NCBI GenBank assembly: GCA_050261515.1
Contig: JBLNDJ010000039.1
Location: 1 to 54,651 of the forward strand
DNA length: 54,651 nt
Source of the DNA: JBLNDJ01 sp050261515
GTDB lineage: Bacteria > Acidobacteriota > Terriglobia > Bryobacterales > Bryobacteraceae
Direction of reading: 5' to 3'
Shown here: piece by piece, positions 33,835 through 41,353 of the stretch
Layout: every line of letters starts with the position of its first letter
Numbering within the stretch: the stretch's first letter is position 1
Program-made: the position numbers and the translations under genes
Notes under the pieces: generated by a model
What the model was told of the DNA's origin: nothing
Seen by the model: the letters and a program-made list of their open reading frames with translations, nothing else
Database searches by the model: none

Positions 33835-35895
33835 ATGTTACGCATTCTTGCGGCGGCGGCCGCGTTCGCGGCCACGGCGCTTGCCCAGGCGCCGAAGATC
33901 GACACCGTGCTCTACGGCGCGTCGTACTACCACGAATACATGCCGTACGAGCGCCTGGAGAAAGACGTCGAGCTGATGCAGAAGGCGGGCATCAGCGTGG
34001 TCCGCGTGGGCGAATCGACGTGGACCAGTTGGGAGCCGCGCGAGGGCGTCTTCGAGTTCGCGTGGATGGAGCGAGTGATCGACCGCATGCACAAGGCCGG
34101 AATCCGCGTGATCCTCGGCACTCCGACGTATTCGATTCCACCATGGCTGTACCGCAAGCACCCGGAGGTTCTGGTCACGCGTCTCGGCGGGGCGAAGGCC
34201 GAGTACGGGCTGCGGCAGAACATGGACATCACCAATCCCACGTACCTGTTCTACGCCGAACGCGTCATACGCCAGGTGGTTTCGCATTTCAAGGATCACC
34301 CCGCCGTCATCGGCTACCAGATCGACAACGAAACGAGCGCCTACGGCACCGCGGGCCCGAACGTCCAGCGCGGCTTCGTCGATTACCTCAAATCGAAGTT
34401 CAAGACCACGGCCGAGCTGAACCGGCTGTGGGGCTTCACGTACTGGGGCCAGCTCGTGGGCGATTGGGACGAGCTGCCGCCGCGCGACGGCATCGTCAAC
34501 CCCGGCTACAAGCTCGAATGGGAGCGCTACCAGCGCAAGCTGGCGACCGATTTTCTCGCCTGGCAGGGGCGCATCGTGAACGAGTACAAGCGCCCGGGCC
34601 AGTTCGTCACGCAGGATTTTCCCGGCGGGGCGCTCACCGGCGTCGATCAGTTCGACATCTCGCGGAACCTCGATATCGTTGCCGTGAATCCGTATCACGA
34701 CGTGCAGGAAGCGCTCGACGGCGAAGGGATCAGCTTCACCGGCGACGTCGGCCGCTCGCTGAAGCAGGCAAATTACCTGGTGACCGAAACCAACGCCCAG
34801 ACCATCGGGTGGGATTCGAAGTGGCAGCGCCCGCCCTACGACGGCCAGTTGCGGCTGAACGTCTACAGCCATGTCGCGAGCGGCGCGAACCTGGTCGCCT
34901 ACTGGCACTGGCACTCGCTGCACTACGGGCAGGAGACCTACTGGAAGGGCGTGCTCTCGCACGATCTGGAGCCGAACCGGGTGTACGAGGAGGTCAGCCG
35001 CATCGGCAACGAACTGAAGAAAGCGGGGCCGCGCCTTGCGAATTTCAAGCGCAGGAACGACGTCGCGATCCTGTTCAGCATCGATTCGCATGACGGCATC
35101 CAGTTCATGCCGTTCAGCGACCGCGTGGACTACGACACCGTTCTGCGGCAGATGTACGACGCGCTGTACCGGCTGAACATCGGGACGGATTTCGTCTTCG
35201 CCCAGAGCCCGAACCTGGCGGATTACAAGATGGTGGTCGTGCCGCCGCTCTACGTCGCCTCCGACGGGCTGCTTGAAAAGCTGGCCGAGTACGTGCGGGG
35301 CGGGGGACGGCTCGTGTTGGCCTTCAAGAGCGGGTTCACGAACGAATACTCGACCGTGAGGTGGACGCGCATGCCCGGCCCGCTGCGCGCGGCCGCGGGA
35401 GTGAGCTACCAGGAGTTCTCGAGCTTGAAGGAGCCCGTCGCGCTGCGCGGCGATCCGTTCCGGCTCGGTGATAAGAACCGCGTGTCGGTGTGGGCCGAGA
35501 TGCTGATGCCCGAGACGGCGAAGGCGCTCGCGTATTACGACCACCCGTTCTTCGGGAAGTATCCCGCCATCACGCGCAACCAGTACGGCAAGGGGACGCT
35601 CACCTACGAGGGCACGTTCCTGTCGGACGAGTTGCAGCAGCGCGTGCTGCTCGATGAGCTCGAAGCGGCCGGGCTCTCGGGCCCGGACCAGGAGCTGCCG
35701 GCGCCGGTGCGCGTGAAGCACGGGACGCTCGCCTCCGGGGCGCGAGCGCATTTCTACCTGAACTACTCGGCCGAGCCGCAGACCTTCGCTTACGCCTATG
35801 GCGCGGGCTCCGACGTGCTCACGGGACGCGCCGCCGCCCGCGGTGCGATCCTGACAATAGGGCCGTGGGACGTCGCGATTATCGAAGAACGCTGA
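33835..35895 (+). CDS. Secreted beta-galactosidase, GH42
   Basis: A 686-residue exported GH42 enzyme (signal peptide MLRILAAAAAFAATALAQ). The barrel begins VLYGASYYHEYMPYERLEKDVELMQKAG. The acid/base is Glu166 in YQIDNETSAYG and the nucleophile is Glu318 in YLVTETNAQTIGW. A trimerisation domain (about 395-600) and a short C-terminal sandwich follow. GH42 enzymes act on galactosides from plant galactan or arabinogalactan, which fits the neighbouring GH51. TAGGAGAG gives a ribosome site that begins at the upstream stop. The last 31 bases overlap the start of the caspase-like gene. Confidence 0.94.
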   Translation: MLRILAAAAAFAATALAQAPKIDTVLYGASYYHEYMPYERLEKDVELMQKAGISVVRVGESTWTSWEPREGVFEFAWMERVIDRMHKAGIRVILGTPTYSIPPWLYRKHPEVLVTRLGGAKAEYGLRQNMDITNPTYLFYAERVIRQVVSHFKDHPAVIGYQIDNETSAYGTAGPNVQRGFVDYLKSKFKTTAELNRLWGFTYWGQLVGDWDELPPRDGIVNPGYKLEWERYQRKLATDFLAWQGRIVNEYKRPGQFVTQDFPGGALTGVDQFDISRNLDIVAVNPYHDVQEALDGEGISFTGDVGRSLKQANYLVTETNAQTIGWDSKWQRPPYDGQLRLNVYSHVASGANLVAYWHWHSLHYGQETYWKGVLSHDLEPNRVYEEVSRIGNELKKAGPRLANFKRRNDVAILFSIDSHDGIQFMPFSDRVDYDTVLRQMYDALYRLNIGTDFVFAQSPNLADYKMVVVPPLYVASDGLLEKLAEYVRGGGRLVLAFKSGFTNEYSTVRWTRMPGPLRAAAGVSYQEFSSLKEPVALRGDPFRLGDKNRVSVWAEMLMPETAKALAYYDHPFFGKYPAITRNQYGKGTLTYEGTFLSDELQQRVLLDELEAAGLSGPDQELPAPVRVKHGTLASGARAHFYLNYSAEPQTFAYAYGAGSDVLTGRAAARGAILTIGPWDVAIIEER

Positions 35896-36677
35896 ACGCC
35901 GCATACCTCTGCGCCTTCGCGTTTCTGCTGGCAACCGGGTGCGGCACGGGCCGGACCGCGCCGCCCCGCGCGCAGGCGGCGGCTGAAGAGCCCGCGCCGC
36001 GCGCGCCGCACAAGTACGCCGTTCTGGTCAATGCCGACACGGGCAGCCATCACAAGCGCAACATCTCGCGCGCCTACCGGACGCTGCGCACGCTGGGCTT
36101 TGCGCCCGCGGACCTTTTCGTCCTCTCGCCGCGCGACCGGCGCAACCCGCCCGCCAACGGCACGCCCGTCTTCAAGCCCTTCCCCGAGCACTTCGCGCGC
36201 GTGATGGACGGTCTGGCGGCGCGCGTCGAGCCGGGCGATCTCGTTGTGCTCTACGGAACAGGCCACGGCGACACTGACGACGGCGAGAGCCTGCTCGAGC
36301 TGCGCAACGGCGAGCTGTGGGCGGACGACCTGCGCGAAAAAGTGGACCGCCTGCGCGCCAACACCGTCGTCATCATGGACCAGTGCTTCTCGGGCGGCTT
36401 CATCGACGCCTTCGAAGGCACGAAGAGCAAGGCGCTCGTGATCGCGACCGTGGACCGCGACCACATGACCTACTGCGTCCCCTTCGCCCGCGCCTTCTGG
36501 GACGCGTTCCTCCATCCCGAACAGGCCGACCGCAATCACGACGGCAAGACCTCGATCCGCGAAGCGTTCGACGTCGCGGTGAAGGCGCACCGCAAGGACC
36601 TCGACGGCGACCCCGAGTTGCGCGCGACCGCGGCCTGCCGGGCGTTCAACGGCTTCGACGACGCGCTGCTGAACTAG
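35865..36677 (+). CDS. Caspase-like lipoprotein with an EF-hand loop
   Basis: A 270-residue predicted lipoprotein. After a basic start, the hydrophobic run AYLCAFAFLLATGC ends in a lipobox (LATGC), so it should be membrane-anchored. The domain is of the caspase/metacaspase clan: LVVLYGTGHGDTDD holds His134, and VVIMDQCFSGGF holds the nucleophile Cys174. Residues 222-233 (DRNHDGKTSIRE) form a canonical EF-hand loop, so calcium binding is likely. The GTG start at 35865 lies inside the end of the GH42 gene (31-base overlap), which means coupled expression. Metacaspases cut after Arg or Lys. The role beside glycosidases is unknown. Confidence 0.82.
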   Translation: MGRRDYRRTLNAAYLCAFAFLLATGCGTGRTAPPRAQAAAEEPAPRAPHKYAVLVNADTGSHHKRNISRAYRTLRTLGFAPADLFVLSPRDRRNPPANGTPVFKPFPEHFARVMDGLAARVEPGDLVVLYGTGHGDTDDGESLLELRNGELWADDLREKVDRLRANTVVIMDQCFSGGFIDAFEGTKSKALVIATVDRDHMTYCVPFARAFWDAFLHPEQADRNHDGKTSIREAFDVAVKAHRKDLDGDPELRATAACRAFNGFDDALLN

Positions 36678-36680
36678 GCA

Positions 36681-36686
36681 TATAAT
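36681..36686 (+). promoter_or_regulatory. -10 box TATAAT before the DUF1080 gene
   Basis: A consensus TATAAT ends nine bases before the ATG at 36696, so the transcript would have a leader of about three bases. No -35 of the TTGACA type is seen at 16-18 bases. It starts four bases after the caspase-like stop. Confidence 0.5.
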
Positions 36687-36695
36687 GGCGGCGAA

Positions 36696-37544
36696 ATGCG
36701 ACTCCTGGCTGCTCTGCTCATCAGCGTTGCGCTCGCGCCCGCGCAGGAATGGAAGAGAGCTTCCAAAGCCGATTGGAAGCCCCTGTTCAACGGAAAGAAC
36801 CTCGACGGCTGGACCCCGAAGATCAATCACTATCCCCTCGGCGAAAACTTCGGCAACACCTTCCGCGTCGAGAACGGCGTGATGAAGGTCGGCTACGAGG
36901 CTTACGATCGGTTCGACGAACGCTTCGGGCACATCTTCTACAAGGACAAGCTTTCCTACTACGTGATTGCCGCCGAGTACCGCTTCACGGGCGATCAGGC
37001 CAAGGGCGGACCCGGCTGGGCCGCGCGCAACAGCGGCATCATGATTCACTGCCAGGACCCGAAGACCATCGGCAAGGACCAGGACTTCCCGATCTCCATC
37101 GAAGTGCAACTGCTCGGCGGACTCGGCAAGGGGCCGCGCAGCACGGCCAACCTGTGCACTCCCGGCACCAACGTCGTCTACCAGGGCAAGCTCCACACGG
37201 ACCACTGCACCAACTCCACATCGCAGACCTATAACGGCGACCAGTGGGTGCGGGTCGAGGTGGAGGTGAACGGCGACGGCTGGATCCGGCATTATGTGAA
37301 CGGCGAGAAGGTGCTGGAGTACGAGAAGCCGCAGGTGGGCGGCGGCGCGGTGAACGGCTATGACCCCGCGGCCAAGCCGGATGGCGAGCTGCTGGAAGGA
37401 GGCTGGGTCTCGCTCCAGAGCGAAAGCCACCCCGTTGAGTTCCGCAAAGTCGAGATGCTCCCTCTGCGCGGCTGTATGGATCCGAAGTCCAAAAACTTCC
37501 GGCCCTACTACGTCAAGGCCGACAACGCGCAGTGCGCCCGGTAA
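36696..37544 (+). CDS. Secreted DUF1080 (3-keto-disaccharide hydrolase) domain protein
   Basis: A 282-residue exported protein (signal peptide MRLLAALLISVALAPAQ). The DUF1080 concanavalin-like sandwich begins WKPLFNGKNLDGWTPK and contains NSGIMIHCQDP, EVQLLGG and WVRVEVEVNGDGWIRHYVNG. Related domains hydrolyse 3-keto-glycosides, while others only bind sugars. The C-terminal PLRGCMDPKSKNFRPYYVKAD resembles a short cysteine-containing tail seen in this group. It closes the plus-strand carbohydrate block. TATAAT lies directly upstream with no ribosome site. Confidence 0.88.
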   Translation: MRLLAALLISVALAPAQEWKRASKADWKPLFNGKNLDGWTPKINHYPLGENFGNTFRVENGVMKVGYEAYDRFDERFGHIFYKDKLSYYVIAAEYRFTGDQAKGGPGWAARNSGIMIHCQDPKTIGKDQDFPISIEVQLLGGLGKGPRSTANLCTPGTNVVYQGKLHTDHCTNSTSQTYNGDQWVRVEVEVNGDGWIRHYVNGEKVLEYEKPQVGGGAVNGYDPAAKPDGELLEGGWVSLQSESHPVEFRKVEMLPLRGCMDPKSKNFRPYYVKADNAQCAR

Positions 37545-37565
37545 GGAACATCAAAAAGGGATCAG

Positions 37566-37633
37566 CCACGGATGGACACGGATTCACACGGATAAGATTT
37601 TCTTTTTGTTTTTTTATCCGTGTGCATCCGTGG
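37566..37633. repeat. Long inverted repeat with ACACGGAT sub-repeats
   Basis: CCACGGATGGACACGGAT (37566-37583) and its inverted partner (37616-37633) match at 17 of 18 positions, around a 32-base T-rich loop. A third direct unit, CACACGGAT, lies inside. It begins 22 bases after the DUF1080 stop, so it may end that transcript. The sequence family resembles interspersed ATCCGTG-type repeats that I recall from several phyla, so it may be a REP-like mobile repeat. Confidence 0.55.
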
Positions 37634-37728
37634 CCCAAAAAGGGCGTTAATATACTTACCTAATCCACACCAAAGGACACGGACTTAACGGGCTTTCCGG
37701 AGAGTTCGTACTCAATGTTGTAGGGGGC

Positions 37729-37920
37729 TTGGTGTCGGCAGCTATCTGGAAAGGTGTCGAGGATCTTCTGGCAACGTTCCTTCGTAGGCACTCTTCCCGC
37801 AAAGTCCGTGTTGAGTACCGAACGGACGGCAGGCTCAAATCAATAGAGGCGCAAAGCGATAGCGACGTGCCGAAGATTATTGAGGCCAGCGCCGAGTACT
37901 TCCAACGAACTGCAAAATAG
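37729..37920 (+). CDS. Small hypothetical protein
   Basis: A 63-residue frame starting at TTG, preceded by AGGGGG. A hydrophobic start (LVSAAIWKGVEDLLATFL) leads into RKVRVEYRTDGRLKSIEAQSDSDVPKIIEASAEYFQ, which has the beta-hairpin then helix look of effector-associated (EACC-like) accessory domains. This likeness is an impression. The frame stays open upstream to 37651 without a start codon, so the gene may be a truncated remnant. Base composition is clearly more AT-rich than the neighbours. Confidence 0.4.
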   Translation: MVSAAIWKGVEDLLATFLRRHSSRKVRVEYRTDGRLKSIEAQSDSDVPKIIEASAEYFQRTAK

Positions 37921-37990
37921 CATGAACGATTTGAATGGGCTCGCTAGCCAAGACCGATAGATCAGCCAAGTATATTGTTGCCCAAAAAGC

Positions 37991-39382
37991 CTACTGCGCG
38001 CCCCTCGACCGCAACATCGTCTTCAACGTATGGAAGATGATGTAGGCGTCCAGCGAAGCCGAGATGTGCTTGATGTAGTAGAGGTCGTACTCGAGCTTCG
38101 TGATCGAATCCTCCAGCGTGTCGCAGTACTTGTGGTTGATCTGCGCCCAGCCTGTGATGCCGGGCCGTACGCAGTGGCGCTGCCGGTAATAGGGGATTTT
38201 TTCGCTGAGCACTTTGACGAACTCGGGACGCTCGGGGCGCGGGCCGACGATTGCCATCTCGCCGCGGAGCACGTTCCAGAGTTGCGGCAGTTCATCGATG
38301 CGGAGCTTGCGCAGCCAGCGGCCGAGCGGCGTGATGCGCGGGTCGTCTTTGGCGGCCCAGACGGCGCCGGTGGCCGCCTCCGCGTCCACCGACATCGAGC
38401 GGAATTTGTACAGCGTGAACGGAACGCCGTTCCGCCCCACTCGCGTTTGCCGGTAGAACACGGGCCCTTTCGAGGTCAGCTTTACCGCGAGCGCGGCAAC
38501 CAGCATTACGGGCAGCGTCAGCACCGTCCCCACCAGCGCGATCGCGGGCGAGTAGAGCGACTGCAGCAGCACGGCGCGGTTGGTGGGCCCGAGTTCGCCC
38601 GAAAAAATGAGCTGTGAGGGGCGCAGTTCCTTGGTGCAGACGCGTCCGCAGGCGAACTCGTAGGCCGCGCCCGCTTCTTCGATCAGGACGCCGGAGAAGC
38701 GCAGGTCGAGCAGATCCTGAAGCGGCATGCGCGCGCGGCGCTCGGTCATGCCGACCACGATGCGGTCCGGCCGCACGCCGGCGGCCACGCGCCGCAGGTC
38801 GCTCGCCGGGCCGAGAATTTTGGCTCCATGAACGACCTCGCCCGGCTCGCCCGCATCGTCGAGGTAGCCGACGTTGACCAGCCCGGCCTCGGGATGCGCC
38901 TCCAGGTACTCGGCCGTCTCCCGCGCCACCGGGTTGAGCCCCAGGAAGAGCACGCGTTGCACTCCGAAGGCGCGCAGGAAGATCACCGCGTAGACAATTC
39001 GCCAGGTCGAGAGCAGGAACAGAGCCAGCCCGCTGCCCCAGATCATGACCCAGCGGGGCAGCATCCACTCCTTGTCGATGTAGGCGAGCAACGCCTGGAC
39101 GACGAAGGCGAAGCCGATCGCCTGGCCGATCTCGAGCACCAGCGCGATCTTCGACACCGAGCGAATGTCGGTGTACAGATCGAGGAAGTGCAGTCCGAAC
39201 AGGATGCTGGCTACGGCGGCCAGGATCCGCGGCAGTCCCCCGTCGTACCACAGGAAGACCGACGGGTCTACCTGGAGGAACAGGTAGGCCGCCAAAACGT
39301 AGCAGAACGTCAGCAGGACGAATTCCGATAGCAACAGGACGAAGATGCTGGTCGGAACAACCACCCGAAAGAGTCGGATCAT
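37991..39382 (-). CDS. Polyprenyl-phosphate sugar-1-phosphate transferase (WcaJ/Wzx-type initiator)
   Basis: A 463-residue membrane enzyme that starts assembly of an exopolysaccharide or O-antigen repeat by moving a sugar phosphate to undecaprenyl phosphate. The N-terminal half has four membrane helices and a CoA-binding-like cytosolic domain (VLFLGLNPVARETAEYL). The C-terminal catalytic domain has VFYRQTRVGRNGVPFTLYKFRSM, DDPRITPLGRWLRKLRIDELPQLWNVLRGEMAIVGPRPERPEF and VRPGITGWAQI, the complete family signature. Glucose or galactose phosphate is the likely donor moiety. No other glycan-assembly genes are adjacent. It is divergent from the GWxTD gene. Confidence 0.93.
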   Translation of the reverse strand: MIRLFRVVVPTSIFVLLLSEFVLLTFCYVLAAYLFLQVDPSVFLWYDGGLPRILAAVASILFGLHFLDLYTDIRSVSKIALVLEIGQAIGFAFVVQALLAYIDKEWMLPRWVMIWGSGLALFLLSTWRIVYAVIFLRAFGVQRVLFLGLNPVARETAEYLEAHPEAGLVNVGYLDDAGEPGEVVHGAKILGPASDLRRVAAGVRPDRIVVGMTERRARMPLQDLLDLRFSGVLIEEAGAAYEFACGRVCTKELRPSQLIFSGELGPTNRAVLLQSLYSPAIALVGTVLTLPVMLVAALAVKLTSKGPVFYRQTRVGRNGVPFTLYKFRSMSVDAEAATGAVWAAKDDPRITPLGRWLRKLRIDELPQLWNVLRGEMAIVGPRPERPEFVKVLSEKIPYYRQRHCVRPGITGWAQINHKYCDTLEDSITKLEYDLYYIKHISASLDAYIIFHTLKTMLRSRGAQ

Positions 39383-39636
39383 CGTCTATAGTGCGAGCCG
39401 CATGACGCAAAACGCCTTTTTCACGATACCTCATCGGCCATGCAGGGGTGCTACATCCATAGGATGCTCCTGGATAGCTGCGAATTCGGAATTTGTGAAA
39501 CCGGATCGCGGGGCGAAGCGTCCAGGCTTCGGTTGACGGTCTGCGCGGGGAAGACTAAAATTTATGAGTAGTTTGGAGGGAGCGTGCGTGCGGATTTAAC
39601 GCCTCCGTCGCAACCCCTCTTGCGGTAAGGAGGTGT

Positions 39637-41325
39637 ATGAAGGCGTGGAAGTTTTCGTGGTGCTGGGCTCTCGGATTTGCAGTCTCCCTGTCGCTGGGGA
39701 CGACCGCCCGGGCAGCGGACAAGAGCGGCGATAAACAGGCTGTTGCCCCACAACGCGAAACAATCGCAAAGCCTCTCTCGGAAAAGGAGAGGAAGAGGCG
39801 CGAGGCCAAGCTCCGCAAGGAGCTCGAAACGCCTTACCGCAAGTGGCTCAACGAGGACGTCACCTACATCATCACCGACGAGGAGCGCCAGGCCTTCAAG
39901 CGCCTCCAGACCGACGAAGAGCGCGACCAGTTCATCGAGCAGTTCTGGCTGCGCCGCGATCCGACGCCCGACACTCTCGAAAACGAGATGAAGGAAGAGC
40001 ACTACCGCCGGATCGCCTACGCCAACGAGCGGTTCGCTTCGGGCATCCCCGGCTGGAAGACGGACCGCGGCCGTATCTACATCACCTACGGGCCTCCCGA
40101 CGAGCGCGACGAGCATCCCTCGGGCGGCACCTATGAGCGGCCGATCGAAGAGGGCGGCGGCACGACCTCGACGTATCCCTTCGAGACATGGCGCTATCGC
40201 TACATCGAAGGCATCGGGACAGACATCAACATCGAGTTCGTCGATCCGACGATGACCGGCGAATACCACATGACGATGGACCCCTCGGAGAAGGACGCGC
40301 TGCTTTATGTGCCCGGCGCCGGCCTGACGCTCTACGAGCAGATGGGTCTGTCCACCAAGGCCGACCGCTTCAACCGCACCGACAACACGCACCTCGGCAC
40401 GGGCGACATGCCGCTGCCGTCGAGAATGGGCGAATTCGAGCGCCTGGAGCAGTACGCGAAATTGCAGAAGCCGCCGGTCATCAAGTTCAAGGACCTCGAA
40501 GCCGCGGTCAATTCGCGCATCACGTACAACATGCTGCCGATCAAGGTACGGACCGATTTCATGCGCATGACGGACTCGACCATCCTGACCTCGGTCACCG
40601 TTCAGCTCGACAACAAGGATCTTCAGTTCCAGGACAAGGAAGGCGTCTCGAAGGCGACCGTGAACATGTATTCGCGGATCACCACGATGGCGCGGCGCGT
40701 TGTGAACGTGTGGGAGGAGCCGGTCACCATCGAAGGTCCGACCGAGATGCTTTCGGCGATAAGCAAGCGTTCGTCGATCTACTCGCACTCGGTTTACCTC
40801 GCTCCCGGCAGCTACAGGCTGAACGTCGTGGTGAAGGACGTGGTCGGCGGCACCATGAACAACTACGAAATGGCGCTGCACGTTCCGCGCTTCGAGGAAG
40901 ACAAGCTGGCGTCGAGCAGCATCATCATCGCGGACCAGATCGAGAAAGTGCCGACGCGGAACATCGGCGCGGGCCAGTTCGTGATCGGCGATTCGAAAGT
41001 GCGGCCGCGCGTGTCCGAGACCTTCCGCCGCGACGAAAAGCTGGGCATCTACTTCCAGCTTTACAATTTCGCGGCCGACGAAAAGACGCAGAAGCCGAGC
41101 GGCGAAATCCAGTACGAAGTAGTGAAGAACGGCAGCAACCAGACGATCTTCGATTTCACGGAAGACATCAAGGACCTGCCGGGTTCCTCCGCGCAGCAGG
41201 TGACGGTGGAGAAGCTGCTGCCGCTCGCCAAGCTCGAACCGGGGCAGTATACTCTCAAAATGAAGGTCAGGGACAGGATCCGAAACGAGGTCCTGACCCC
41301 AACCGCCACGTTTACGGTAAACTGA
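39637..41325 (+). CDS. GWxTD-domain secreted protein
   Basis: A 562-residue exported protein with a signal peptide ending near ARA (about residue 29). The name-giving motif GWKTDRGRIYITYGPPDE sits at about 140-157, followed by WRYRYIEGIG. A coiled, charged region (EKERKRREAKLRKELETPYRKWLNEDV) precedes it. The second half contains beta-sandwich-like segments (VNVWEEPVTIEGP, YSHSVYLAPGSYRLNVVVKD). The family is abundant in acidobacteria and Bacteroidota and has no settled function. TAAGGAGGTGT stands before the ATG and TAAAAT (about 39556) may be a -10. A barrel protein gene follows after 28 bases. Confidence 0.88.
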   Translation: MKAWKFSWCWALGFAVSLSLGTTARAADKSGDKQAVAPQRETIAKPLSEKERKRREAKLRKELETPYRKWLNEDVTYIITDEERQAFKRLQTDEERDQFIEQFWLRRDPTPDTLENEMKEEHYRRIAYANERFASGIPGWKTDRGRIYITYGPPDERDEHPSGGTYERPIEEGGGTTSTYPFETWRYRYIEGIGTDINIEFVDPTMTGEYHMTMDPSEKDALLYVPGAGLTLYEQMGLSTKADRFNRTDNTHLGTGDMPLPSRMGEFERLEQYAKLQKPPVIKFKDLEAAVNSRITYNMLPIKVRTDFMRMTDSTILTSVTVQLDNKDLQFQDKEGVSKATVNMYSRITTMARRVVNVWEEPVTIEGPTEMLSAISKRSSIYSHSVYLAPGSYRLNVVVKDVVGGTMNNYEMALHVPRFEEDKLASSSIIIADQIEKVPTRNIGAGQFVIGDSKVRPRVSETFRRDEKLGIYFQLYNFAADEKTQKPSGEIQYEVVKNGSNQTIFDFTEDIKDLPGSSAQQVTVEKLLPLAKLEPGQYTLKMKVRDRIRNEVLTPTATFTVN

Positions 41326-41353
41326 GGCAAGAGCGCCTGATCGAGGCTACACG

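Noticed and set aside
33838..37430. Long minus-strand frames (698 and 544 codons) opposite the GH42, caspase-like and DUF1080 genes
   Set aside because: Same artefact of third-position GC bias. The plus-strand genes carry catalytic motifs and signal peptides, and the antisense frames carry none.
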